Below are positions 1 to 8,726 of a stretch of DNA of 64,000 nucleotides, in pieces. The notes under the pieces are model-generated. The model was not told where the DNA came from and did no database searches. It saw only the letters and a program-made list of their open reading frames with translations. Each line of letters starts with the position of its first letter. Positions within the stretch are counted from its first letter, which is position 1. Made by a program: the position numbers and the translations under genes. The stretch is from Maribellus maritimus (lineage in GTDB: Bacteria > Bacteroidota > Bacteroidia > Bacteroidales > Prolixibacteraceae), in assembly GCF_022267315.1 (NCBI RefSeq), contig NZ_JAIKLE010000007.1, positions 124,001 to 188,000 of the forward strand, given 5' to 3'.

Positions 1-378
1 TTGTGTTTACTTCTCCAAAAAAGATGGGAAGACGAAAAAGGAAATGTTTATGCTACAAGAATAGGAGGAGTACGAAATTTTTTCGACGACACAAATAATT
101 GCTGGCTAAAAGACACTATTATTGATATAAAATACGGAGATATAACAAACGAACTGTTTTATGATTCGGCGACAATGGGCTTAATTCCAAGTGTAAGTGA
201 ATTATATGTCAAAAATAGTCAGGGGAAAATGGTTCCTCTAATCGAAACAGGATGGGATACAAAAAATGAAAATCCTACCCATCTGGTATTGTATTTCACG
301 TCAAGCTACGAAGGAATTGAATTTATTGGATCGCCCGAGTCAGTTTTATGGGTTGATGACATTCAGTTTGTCTATTAG
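1..378 (+). CDS. PCMD-like surface protein, C-terminal fragment
   Basis: Only the last 125 codons lie in the window. The frame is open at base 1, so the TTG there is probably not the real start. The end of the protein (SSYEG, then SVLWVDDIQFVY) resembles the C-terminus of the Bacteroidota 'putative carbohydrate metabolism domain' (PCMD) proteins, a beta-sandwich found in exported lipoproteins near polysaccharide-use and adhesion genes. No signal peptide can be judged because the N-terminus is missing. It is followed by 510 bases without a protein gene and is not obviously part of the glycogen locus downstream. The family call comes from a short C-terminal signature and is tentative. Confidence 0.55.
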   Translation: MCLLLQKRWEDEKGNVYATRIGGVRNFFDDTNNCWLKDTIIDIKYGDITNELFYDSATMGLIPSVSELYVKNSQGKMVPLIETGWDTKNENPTHLVLYFTSSYEGIEFIGSPESVLWVDDIQFVY

Positions 379-599
379 CAGCATTTTAAATTATGATAAT
401 TTTTTAAACAAAGCGGCTAAAAAACCTTATTTACAAAAAATCGTTTCTACATAACCTAAAATTATAGAATCCAAACAACTTACTAGAATATTCGACTTAT
501 AAATTCGACTATGTTCATTACAGCTTTCAAAAAATCGTTTTTTTTCCATTTTTATCAAAAAATATACAATTCACGTTAGGGTTAAACTAAACTTAATTG
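379..599. other. Intergenic, nothing recognised
   Basis: AT-rich spacer after the PCMD-like gene. I see no convincing reading frame, terminator or repeat here. The interesting part of the spacer begins near 600. Confidence 0.5.
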
Positions 600-737
600 T
601 AAATTATATGTCAGTTTCCAGCTGAAAGATGCAATTGTGGTATAATTATTGCATTTCAAACATTGGTTTTAAATTAATAATTAAACAGCATTAAGAAACC
701 AATTTTAAGCCATGGTGTCCCCCACCATGGTTTTTTT
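600..737 (+). ncRNA. Candidate structured small RNA, copy 1
   Basis: The spacer contains three consecutive stems: a perfect 7-bp stem at 629-635/648-654, an 8-bp stem at 662-669/696-703, and a terminator hairpin at 710-717/723-730 followed by a T run. A block at 658-677 (AAACAT, two bases, GTTTTAAATTAA) recurs with the same internal spacing at 14104-14123. The downstream marks ACAGC (685-689) and TTTTAAGCCAT (703-713) also recur there in the same order, again leading into a terminator. This suggests two copies of one RNA family. The 5' end is a guess. I do not recognise a named family; a 6S-like RNA of this phylum is one possibility. Confidence 0.45.
707..737 (+). terminator. Intrinsic terminator of candidate small RNA 1
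   Basis: Perfect 8-bp stem CCATGGTG (710-717) / CACCATGG (723-730), extendable by flanking A-T pairs, with a 5-base loop and seven Ts directly after. Confidence 0.8.
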
Positions 738-888
738 ATTTTCTTCAACTAAAAAAACAAAAAGATTAAATATTTCATTTCAAACCTTTTGTACAAATCC
801 GACCCGAAAAAACAAATAATTTCAAAGTTGTTTTTACTTCAACTTGATGGACTTTATGTGCTATTCTTTATCTTTATAAAAAAAGAAT

Positions 889-2907
889 ATGAGTAGCATA
901 CTTCCAAAGCTTATCCAAGATGATCAATGGCTGCAACCATTTACCGGATTTATTCAACATTGGATAGAACTGGCAGAAAAAAAAGAAAAAGAACTGATAG
1001 GAAAAGGTTCTCTGGACGATTTTGCTTCAGGTTATCTTTATTTTGGTTTACACAAAACCGAAACAGGGTGGGTTATCAGAGAATGGCTTCCAAATGCCAC
1101 CCACATTTTTTTAATTGGCACTTTTAACAACTGGCAGGAAGAGAAACAATACGAATTCAAACCTTTGGGTAACGGAGTTTGGGAGTTACAACTTGAAAAA
1201 ACCGCACTAACCCACGGCGATTTATATGCTTTAAATGTACATTGGGCTGTAAATTTTGGGAAAAGGATACCGGCCTGGGCTACCCGTGTAGTTCAAGATT
1301 CGGAAACAAATATATTCAATGCTCAGGTGTGGGCGCCCGATAAATTTTATGAATGGAATTATCCTGAATTTAAAAAAGCAGAAGAACCTCCGTTAATTTA
1401 TGAAGCCCACATCGGGATGGCTGGAGAAGAAGAGCGCGTGCATACTTATAATGAATTCAGAGAAAAAATGCTGCCGCGAATTAAAGCCAACGGCTATAAC
1501 ACGGTCCAGTTAATGGCTATCCCGGAACACCCGTATTATGGTAGTTTTGGGTACCATGTTTCCAGTTTTTTTGCAGCATCTTCGCGTTTTGGAACTCCCT
1601 TCGAATTAAAACAGCTGATAGACGAAGCACATGGAATGGGGATGGCTGTCATCATGGATTTGGTACATTCTCACGCCGTAAAAAATGAAATTGAAGGTTT
1701 GGGAAAATACGACGGAACGCGTTTCCAGTTTTTTCATGACGGCCCCAAAGGCGAGCATCCGGCATGGGATTCTTACTGTTTTAATTATTCTAAAAACGAA
1801 GTTCTCCATTTTCTTTTGTCAAATATTAAATACTGGCTTGAAGAATATAAATTTGATGGATTCAGGTTTGATGGCGTAACAAGTATGTTGTATTTTGATC
1901 ATGGTCTGGAAAAAGCATTTACAAACTACCATGATTATTTCGGGTCAAATACCGACCTGGAGGCAACCACATACTTTCGGCTGGCCAATAAATTAATCAA
2001 ACAAGTAAAACCGGATTCAATTGCCATTGCAGAAGATGTTTCCGGGATGCCGGGTTTAGCTGTTCCTGTTGAAAGTGGCGGATTGGGGTTCGACTATCGG
2101 ATGGCGATGGGAATGCCAGACTTCTGGATTAAAATTATAAAAGAAAAATCAGATGATGAATGGGATGTAGGTGATATTTTTCACCAGCTTACTTCGAAAC
2201 GAATGGACGAAAAAGTGGTAAGTTATGCCGAATCTCACGACCAGGCACTTGTTGGCGACAAAACAATCATTTTTCGCCTCATTGATAAAGAGATGTATTT
2301 CAGTATGCGAAAAGATCAACCCAATATGATTGTTGATCGGGGCATTACCCTGCACAAAATGATTCGTTTGGCCACAGCAACAACAGCGGGGGGAGCCTAT
2401 TTGAATTTTATGGGAAATGAATTTGGACATCCTGAATGGATCGATTTTCCACGGGAAGGAAACGGATGGTCGTATAAACACTGCCGCCGAATCTGGAGTA
2501 TCGCAGAAGATTCGGAGTTAAAGTTTCACTGGCTTTATGATTTTGACAAAGAAATGATTCAACTCATCAGTAAAAATAAGCTGTTAACTATTCCCGAAGT
2601 AAATATGGTTATGGAAAACAAACCGGACAAAGTTTTTGCCTTCCACCGTGGTTTATTCCTATTTGTTTTCAATTTTAATCCTTCTCAGTCATTTACCGAT
2701 TTTGGTATTCCGCTGGGGCCCGGAAAATACAAAATTGTTCTAAATACCGACTCCGGTCGGTTTGGCGGTAATGATCTGGTGGATGAAGACATCAGTTATT
2801 ACACATTGCCCAGCGGTGGGATTACCAGCCAACATTATCTGAAGTTATATTTGCCTGCACGTACCGCTTTGGTTCTCAAAAAAATTGATTTTCCCAAAAT
2901 AAAATAA
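889..2907 (+). CDS. glgB: 1,4-alpha-glucan branching enzyme
   Basis: Makes the alpha-1,6 branch points of glycogen in the cytoplasm. The 672-residue protein has an N-terminal CBM48-like region (GTFNNW near residue 80), then a GH13 catalytic barrel. The GH13 signatures are present: nucleophile D328 in GFRFDGVTS, general acid E382 in AEDVSGMPG and the third carboxylate D451 in ESHDQ, followed by FMGNEFGHPEW and a C-terminal beta domain. The shape is that of the eukaryote-like branching enzymes common in Bacteroidota rather than the longer E. coli type. The stop codon abuts the ATG of the GSCFA gene, so the two are surely co-transcribed. First gene of the glycogen locus. Confidence 0.93.
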   Translation: MSSILPKLIQDDQWLQPFTGFIQHWIELAEKKEKELIGKGSLDDFASGYLYFGLHKTETGWVIREWLPNATHIFLIGTFNNWQEEKQYEFKPLGNGVWELQLEKTALTHGDLYALNVHWAVNFGKRIPAWATRVVQDSETNIFNAQVWAPDKFYEWNYPEFKKAEEPPLIYEAHIGMAGEEERVHTYNEFREKMLPRIKANGYNTVQLMAIPEHPYYGSFGYHVSSFFAASSRFGTPFELKQLIDEAHGMGMAVIMDLVHSHAVKNEIEGLGKYDGTRFQFFHDGPKGEHPAWDSYCFNYSKNEVLHFLLSNIKYWLEEYKFDGFRFDGVTSMLYFDHGLEKAFTNYHDYFGSNTDLEATTYFRLANKLIKQVKPDSIAIAEDVSGMPGLAVPVESGGLGFDYRMAMGMPDFWIKIIKEKSDDEWDVGDIFHQLTSKRMDEKVVSYAESHDQALVGDKTIIFRLIDKEMYFSMRKDQPNMIVDRGITLHKMIRLATATTAGGAYLNFMGNEFGHPEWIDFPREGNGWSYKHCRRIWSIAEDSELKFHWLYDFDKEMIQLISKNKLLTIPEVNMVMENKPDKVFAFHRGLFLFVFNFNPSQSFTDFGIPLGPGKYKIVLNTDSGRFGGNDLVDEDISYYTLPSGGITSQHYLKLYLPARTALVLKKIDFPKIK

Positions 2908-3933
2908 ATGGTAAAAACAAAATTTCAGACGGTAGTTGAAATCCCCATGTTTAACCGGAAAACGAGTTATTCAAAAAAGAATGTTTTTTTAGGATCGTGT
3001 TTTACCGAAAATGTGGGCAATAAAATGGCTGAGCTGAAATACAATGTGGACATCAATCCTTTTGGTATTTTATACAATCCGGCATCTGTTGCAAACGGAA
3101 TTAATATTCTTTTGGAAGAGTTGCAAATTGATGAAAAGGAACTCGTGCATCACAATGGACTATGGCACAGTTTTTTTCATCACGGAAAATTTTCTGATTC
3201 AGATAAGAACAAAACACTCGAGAATATAAATTCAAGACTCCGATTTTCATCCGAGTATCTGAAATCAACTGATTTCCTTTTTGTAACATTTGGAACAGCA
3301 TGGATTTTTGAATATAAAAAAACAGGAGAGGTGGTTTCCAATTGCCATAAAATACCTGCTGCTGAGTTCGAGCGTCGCCGATTGAGCCCGGAGGAAATTG
3401 TGAACAACTACCTTCAATTGTTGCCAAAAGTATGGGAGCAAAATCCGGAATGTAAAATTATTTTTACAGTTAGTCCGGTTCGGCACTGGAAAGATAGTGC
3501 TATTGAAAATCAGCGCAGCAAAGCAACACTGATTTTGGCAATTGATAGCATCATTCGGAAATTTGGAACAGAAAAATGTAATTATTTTCCTTCTTACGAA
3601 ATAATGATGGATGAATTACGCGATTACCGGTTTTATGCCGACGATATGATTCATGTTTCTGAAGTTGGAATAGACCACATCTGGAATTTGTTTGAAGAGA
3701 ACTTGATAGATGAAAGCAGTAAGTTCCTAAAAAACAGAATTCAAAAAATAAAAAAGGCATTCCTGCATCGTCCCTACAACCGTGTTTCAAAAGAATATTT
3801 AGACTTTTTGAACATCGCGTTAAAACAAGTTAAAGAGTTGCAAAAAGAATTCCCCAATCTTAATTTTGAGTTAGAAAAAAATCATTTTAAGGTTGAATTT
3901 GATGAAATCAAAAAGAAGTTCGAACAATTCTGA
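2908..3933 (+). CDS. GSCFA-family SGNH-hydrolase-like protein
   Basis: A 341-residue protein with the defining GSCF motif near its N-terminus (S30 in FLGSCFTENVG). Near residue 246 there is a D-x-x-H pair (D246, H249 in ADDMIHVSE). In SGNH/GDSL hydrolases the nucleophilic serine lies in the first block and the D-x-x-H in the last, so this is probably an esterase-like fold. The GSCFA family itself has no established substrate that I know. There is no signal peptide, so it should act in the cytoplasm. It starts on the base after the glgB stop codon and precedes the debranching enzyme, which points to a role linked to glycogen. That role is inference from position. Confidence 0.85.
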   Translation: MVKTKFQTVVEIPMFNRKTSYSKKNVFLGSCFTENVGNKMAELKYNVDINPFGILYNPASVANGINILLEELQIDEKELVHHNGLWHSFFHHGKFSDSDKNKTLENINSRLRFSSEYLKSTDFLFVTFGTAWIFEYKKTGEVVSNCHKIPAAEFERRRLSPEEIVNNYLQLLPKVWEQNPECKIIFTVSPVRHWKDSAIENQRSKATLILAIDSIIRKFGTEKCNYFPSYEIMMDELRDYRFYADDMIHVSEVGIDHIWNLFEENLIDESSKFLKNRIQKIKKAFLHRPYNRVSKEYLDFLNIALKQVKELQKEFPNLNFELEKNHFKVEFDEIKKKFEQF

Positions 3934-4017
3934 AACTAAAAAGTTACATTTGAATACAGGAAAGACTCCTTCCCTGTTTCTGACTATACCAATAATCATT
4001 ATCTCTTATTTTAGATC

Positions 4018-5964
4018 ATGAATTACCTCAAATTTGACAAAGAGCAACTTATTAACCTCGAGTATTCACTCGACAAGGAAGTGCTGCGATCAAACCGGGC
4101 CGGTTCGTATATGAGTACCACATTAAATGGTTGTAACACCAGGAAGTACCACGGATTACTGGTTAGTCCGATAGAAAACTTCGGAGGAGAAAAACACGTG
4201 CTTCTGTCCTCACTCGATGAAACGGTGATTCAAAACAACGCCGAGTTTAATTTGGGGATACACAGGTTTAAAGGTGGTGTTTACGAGCCCAAAGGACACA
4301 AATATATCCGGGATGTAAAATTTAATCGTATTCCAAAAATTACCTATCGTTTAGGCGGAGTTGTTCTGAGCAAAGAGAGATTATTGGTTGAAAAGGAAGA
4401 ACAGGTTTTGATCCGTTATACCCTTGAAGAAGCCCATTCTCCAACTACTTTAAGGTTTAAACCATTCCTGGCTTTCAGAAATATCCATCAATTGAGCAAG
4501 GCCAACATGTTCGCCAACTCAAAATTTCATACAGCCAACAATGGAATTTTTATAAAACTTTACGATGGGTATCCTGATTTATATATGCAATTTAATAAGG
4601 AAGTGGAATTTATTCCTGTTCCCGATTGGTATTACAACATCGAGTATATTGAAGAGGCGAGACGTGGTTACGAATATCTGGAGGATTTATTGGTTCCCGG
4701 ATATTTTGAAATCCCGATTAAAAAAGGCGAATCAATTGTTTTTGCAGCAGGATTAAATGAAACAAAACCGGTTTCGCTAAAACAACGATTCACAAAGGAA
4801 GTAAACAAACGGCCTGAAAGGGACACTTTTTTAACATCGCTCGACAATGCAGCAGAACAATTTATTTTACAACGCAGCGACGAAACCGACATTGTTGCCG
4901 GATTTCCATGGTATGAAAGTATCACTCGCCAAACTTTTGTTTCGCTTCCCGGGTTGTGCATTTCGCTGAGTGACGGATACAGTTGCCGACGTATCCTCGA
5001 CACCTATGTAAAATTTCTTAAAAACGGTTTTTTCCCCGACCATATTCACAATTCAAATCCAACATATCATTCAGCAGATGCTTCTCTTTGGTTTATTTGG
5101 GCTATTCAGCAATATTTCAAAAAAAACAGCAATCCTAAAGAGGTATGGAAAAAATACGGAAATGCTATTATTGAAATATTTGAAGGGTATAAAAATCCTG
5201 CATTGGACTATATCAAATTAACGAACGAAGGACTCATCTATGCAGAAAAAGCTGGCACAGCCCTTACCTGGATGGACTCCTATGTTGACGGGCAACCAGT
5301 AGTCCAGAGAGGAGGTTTTGCTGTCGAAATAAACGCTCTCTGGTTTAATGCACTTTGTTTTGCGCTGGACCTAGCTGACCTTGCCGGTGAATATAATTTT
5401 GTTGAACAATGGAAAAATATGGTTGAAAAAGCAGGAAATGCCTTTTTGAACACGTTCTGGGATAATCGCCATGAACATCTGGCCGATGTAGTAAACAACG
5501 GAATTGCAGATTGGGCTGTAAGACCCAACATGGTTATTGCTGCTGCAATGGATTATTCTCCACTCTCTACAGAACAAAAAAAATCATTGTTGAGCGTGGC
5601 CAAAAGAAAACTGTTAACAAAACGAGGATTGAGAACGCTCTCGCCCGACCATTTGAGATATAAAGGTGTTGTTGAAGGTGGTCCCCGCGAACGCGAAATG
5701 GCGATGCATCAGGGAACTGTTCATCCCTGGCTTATCCAATTTTTTGCAGAAGGATATTTAAAAATTCACAAAAGAGGCGGTCTCCCTTTTGTGAAACAAA
5801 TTATGGAAAGTTTTGAAGACGATATAACAGAGCATTGTATTGGTACAATGGCTGAGATTTATAACGGCAACCCGCCACATAAAGCACGCGGCGCAATATC
5901 GATGGCTTGGAGTGTGGCTGGAGTTGTTTATGCAACACATTTGGTTCATAATTTTAAAGAATAA
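4018..5964 (+). CDS. Glycogen debranching enzyme (amylo-alpha-1,6-glucosidase, GH133)
   Basis: 648 residues matching the bacterial/archaeal debranching enzyme layout: an N-terminal beta-sandwich (GDE_N, roughly residues 15-240, with the typical RAGSYMSTTLNG and RKYHGLLV stretches) and a C-terminal (alpha/alpha)6 barrel (GDE_C, roughly 280-645). The barrel carries SADASLWFIWA, LTWMDSYVDGQPVVQR and NALWFNAL, which line the active site of this family. It should hydrolyse alpha-1,6 branch points left after phosphorolysis. It lies 84 bases after the GSCFA gene and 10 bases before the glycogen synthase, in the same direction as the rest of the locus. Confidence 0.92.
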   Translation: MNYLKFDKEQLINLEYSLDKEVLRSNRAGSYMSTTLNGCNTRKYHGLLVSPIENFGGEKHVLLSSLDETVIQNNAEFNLGIHRFKGGVYEPKGHKYIRDVKFNRIPKITYRLGGVVLSKERLLVEKEEQVLIRYTLEEAHSPTTLRFKPFLAFRNIHQLSKANMFANSKFHTANNGIFIKLYDGYPDLYMQFNKEVEFIPVPDWYYNIEYIEEARRGYEYLEDLLVPGYFEIPIKKGESIVFAAGLNETKPVSLKQRFTKEVNKRPERDTFLTSLDNAAEQFILQRSDETDIVAGFPWYESITRQTFVSLPGLCISLSDGYSCRRILDTYVKFLKNGFFPDHIHNSNPTYHSADASLWFIWAIQQYFKKNSNPKEVWKKYGNAIIEIFEGYKNPALDYIKLTNEGLIYAEKAGTALTWMDSYVDGQPVVQRGGFAVEINALWFNALCFALDLADLAGEYNFVEQWKNMVEKAGNAFLNTFWDNRHEHLADVVNNGIADWAVRPNMVIAAAMDYSPLSTEQKKSLLSVAKRKLLTKRGLRTLSPDHLRYKGVVEGGPREREMAMHQGTVHPWLIQFFAEGYLKIHKRGGLPFVKQIMESFEDDITEHCIGTMAEIYNGNPPHKARGAISMAWSVAGVVYATHLVHNFKE

Positions 5965-5974
5965 AACCGCAAAT

Positions 5975-7273
5975 ATGAAAGTATTAATGTTTGGATGGGA
6001 ATTTCCCCCACATATTTCAGGAGGATTGGGGACAGCGTGTTACGGACTTACAAAAGGTCTGACAGAACTGAAAAACATTGATGTAATTTTTGTTGTACCA
6101 AAAGCATTTGGTGATGAGGATCAGACAGGAATGCAATTGATTGGCGCAAACAATGTTGCAATCAATCAACGAGTTGTTCAATTCGATGATATTCAAAAAA
6201 AAATCGACTATTACGAAGTAGACTCGAGCATTGTTCCTTATGTATCAGAAGATGAATTCTGGAAACTAAAAAGCGGAAAATATTCAAAAGAAACCAAATT
6301 TATTCAAACCGATGAAGGGTATAAAATTGATTTTAGCGGTTCGTATGGTGTAAACCTTTTTCAGGAAATAAAAAATTATGCCTTTGTTGCTGAAGTAATT
6401 GCCAAAAAAAATAGTTTTGATATTATTCATGCCCACGACTGGCTGGCCTACCCGGCAGGTATGGCAGCAAAAAACACAACAGGGAAACCGCTGATTATTC
6501 ATGTTCATGCCACAGAGTTTGATCGAAGTGGAGGTAACGTCAATCCGGGTGTTTATGCTATCGAACGCGAAGGCATGGAAGTGGCCGACAAAATTATTGC
6601 AGTAAGTAACCTTACACGAAATACAATTATTGAAAAATACAATATCCCACCTGAAAAAATTATAACGGTTTACAATGCTGTTGAACCTGTTGGTGATACA
6701 AGACTCCCTATTATAAAAAAAGGTGTAAACGAAAAAGTAGTAACATTTTTAGGACGAATTACCATGCAAAAAGGACCGGAATATTTTATTGAGGCAGCGA
6801 ATCTGGTGCTCCGGAAAATGAACAACGTACGTTTTGTTATGGCGGGCAGTGGTGATATGATGGATGGAATGATAAGCCGGGTAGCAGACCTTGGCATAAC
6901 TGACAAGTTTCATTTTACAGGTTTTCTTCAGGGTGATGATGTTTTTCAAATGTTTGAAATGACCGACGTTTTTGTTATGCCCTCGATATCAGAACCATTT
7001 GGGATTGTTCCGCTTGAAGCGATGCAATCGGGTGTTCCGGTAATTATTTCAAACCAGTCGGGTGTGGCGGAGATACTTGAAAATGCCATGAAAATTGACT
7101 TTTGGGACACACACGCCATGGCCGACGCAATGTTTGGATTATTAAATTACCCATCGCTTGCAGAGCATTTTAAAATGGAAGGAAAGCAGGAAGTCGACAA
7201 CTTAAAATGGATAAACTCTGCCGCGCATGTTAAAGAAGTGTACGAAAGCACACTTAGTTCAGTAAACATTTAA
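5975..7273 (+). CDS. Glycogen synthase-like glycosyltransferase
   Basis: 432 residues. The N-terminus MKVLMFGWEFPPHISGGLG has the K/G-x-G-G donor-binding loop of starch/glycogen synthases and GT4-type enzymes. The C-terminal Rossmann domain has SISEPFGIVPLEAMQSG, the E-x7-E motif that holds the nucleotide sugar. It should extend alpha-1,4-glucan chains from ADP- or UDP-glucose; the donor cannot be read from sequence. The frame is open 45 codons further upstream, but the ATG at 5975 is chosen because it sits just behind the debranching-enzyme stop and begins the conserved N-terminus. No glgC homologue lies in this window, so the donor must be made elsewhere. Confidence 0.88.
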   Translation: MKVLMFGWEFPPHISGGLGTACYGLTKGLTELKNIDVIFVVPKAFGDEDQTGMQLIGANNVAINQRVVQFDDIQKKIDYYEVDSSIVPYVSEDEFWKLKSGKYSKETKFIQTDEGYKIDFSGSYGVNLFQEIKNYAFVAEVIAKKNSFDIIHAHDWLAYPAGMAAKNTTGKPLIIHVHATEFDRSGGNVNPGVYAIEREGMEVADKIIAVSNLTRNTIIEKYNIPPEKIITVYNAVEPVGDTRLPIIKKGVNEKVVTFLGRITMQKGPEYFIEAANLVLRKMNNVRFVMAGSGDMMDGMISRVADLGITDKFHFTGFLQGDDVFQMFEMTDVFVMPSISEPFGIVPLEAMQSGVPVIISNQSGVAEILENAMKIDFWDTHAMADAMFGLLNYPSLAEHFKMEGKQEVDNLKWINSAAHVKEVYESTLSSVNI

Positions 7274-7283
7274 AACCAGCTAA

Positions 7284-8594
7284 ATGAAATCAGTTTGTTT
7301 GTTTTTTCAGGTACACCAGCCGTTCAGACACCGTCGTTACCGTTTTTTCGACATTGGCAACGATCACTATTATTATGACGATTATAGCAACGAAACAATA
7401 ATGCGGAAAGTGGCAGAAAAAAGTTACCTGCCAACCAATAAACTACTGTTAAACCTGGCCGACAAGTTAGAGGGAAAGTTTAAAGTTTCCTTTTCAATTA
7501 CCGGATTGGCACTCGAGCAGTTTGATTTGTATGCACCCGAAGTAATCGATTCATTTAAAGATCTTTCAAAAACGGGTTGTATTGAGTTTCTGTCAGAAAC
7601 CTACTCACATTCTCTTTCTTCATTAAAAGACAAACACATTTTTAAAAAGCAGGTAAAACTTCACGACGAACATATTTTTGCATTATTCGGACACAGACCG
7701 AGAGTGTTCAGAAATACAGAAATGATTTATTCTGATGAAATCGGAGCTCAGATCGCTGAGATGGGTTACCAGGGAATTTTAACCGAAGGCGCAAAACATA
7801 TTTTGGGATGGAAAAGTCCAAATTTTATGTATGTAAATGCGATAAATCCAAGACTTAAAGTTTTAATGAGAAACTTTAAACTCAGTGATGATATCTCTTT
7901 CCGCTTTTCAAATAAAGACTGGTCAGAATTTCCCTTAACCGCCGAAAAATTTGTAGGCTGGCTGGAAAGTCTGGATGCAAAAGAAGAAGTTATAAACATA
8001 TTTCTGAGTTATGAATCTTTTGGCGAACGTCAACCCAAAGAAAGCGGGATATTTGATTTTTTTGAAAACCTCGCGAAAAAAATTGTTGAAAGCCCGGAAC
8101 TTAAATTTGCAACTCCGTCTGAAGTAATCGAGGAGTTACAACCTGTTTCCGCGGTAAACGTTCCCCATGCCATTTCCTGGGCCGACGAAGAAAGAGACCT
8201 CACCGCATGGCTGGGAAACAACATGCAAAAAGAGGCTTTTGACAAGTTATATGAACTCAGAAAAAGAGTGGAAAAATGTAAAAACGAAGAAATAATAAAA
8301 GACTGGAACTATCTTCAGGTTAGCGACCACTTCTACTACATGTCTACAAAATACTATTCTCACGGAGCAAAATCAAACCAGTTCAACCCTTTCGACACTC
8401 CTTACGAGGCTTTTATTAATTACATGAACGTATTGAGCGATTTTAAAATTCGACTTAATTCTGTTGTCCCGGAAAGTGAAGTTGAAAATGAAATTGCATC
8501 ATTACATAAAATTATTGACGAAAAAGAGAAAAAAATAAAAAAAATGGAGGCCGATATACAGCGGCTGAGAAAGGGAAGAAAAAGAAAATCCTGA
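7284..8594 (+). CDS. GH57 family alpha-amylase-like glycoside hydrolase
   Basis: 436 residues beginning with KSVCLFFQVHQPF, whose HQP is the first conserved region of GH57 (retaining alpha-glucan-active enzymes with a (beta/alpha)7 barrel). Later family-like blocks include EFLSETYSHSL, FRNTEMIY and SYESFGERQ. There is no signal peptide, so it should act on internal glycogen or maltodextrin. The last 35 or so residues are strongly charged and heptad-like (EKEKKIKKMEADIQRLRKG), probably a coiled coil used for oligomerisation. It starts 10 bases after the glycogen synthase. Whether it is an amylase, a branching enzyme or an amylopullulanase cannot be settled from sequence alone. Confidence 0.88.
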   Translation: MKSVCLFFQVHQPFRHRRYRFFDIGNDHYYYDDYSNETIMRKVAEKSYLPTNKLLLNLADKLEGKFKVSFSITGLALEQFDLYAPEVIDSFKDLSKTGCIEFLSETYSHSLSSLKDKHIFKKQVKLHDEHIFALFGHRPRVFRNTEMIYSDEIGAQIAEMGYQGILTEGAKHILGWKSPNFMYVNAINPRLKVLMRNFKLSDDISFRFSNKDWSEFPLTAEKFVGWLESLDAKEEVINIFLSYESFGERQPKESGIFDFFENLAKKIVESPELKFATPSEVIEELQPVSAVNVPHAISWADEERDLTAWLGNNMQKEAFDKLYELRKRVEKCKNEEIIKDWNYLQVSDHFYYMSTKYYSHGAKSNQFNPFDTPYEAFINYMNVLSDFKIRLNSVVPESEVENEIASLHKIIDEKEKKIKKMEADIQRLRKGRKRKS

Positions 8595-8657
8595 ATATCG
8601 CAAACAAGTTTTTGGATTTGCAGTTTTAGTATCAGGTTAATTTACAATCGTTTTTTT

Positions 8658-8686
8658 ATTGTATGTAATATTTAAAACTATTTTTG
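8658..8686 (+). promoter_or_regulatory. Putative promoter of the phosphorylase gene
   Basis: TATTTTTG at 8679-8686 fits the Bacteroidota -7 element TAnnTTTG, and ATTG at 8658-8661 could be the -33 element with a 17-base spacer, a little short of the usual 19. It would let the phosphorylase be made separately from the synthesis genes. Confidence 0.45.
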
Positions 8687-8726
8687 CAGATTCATTTTTA
8701 GTAAGTTATAGTAAGATTAGAAAATT

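Noticed and set aside
5840-5974. Upstream extension of the glycogen synthase frame
   Set aside because: It overlaps the debranching enzyme gene in another frame and lacks family similarity; the ATG at 5975 begins the conserved N-terminus.
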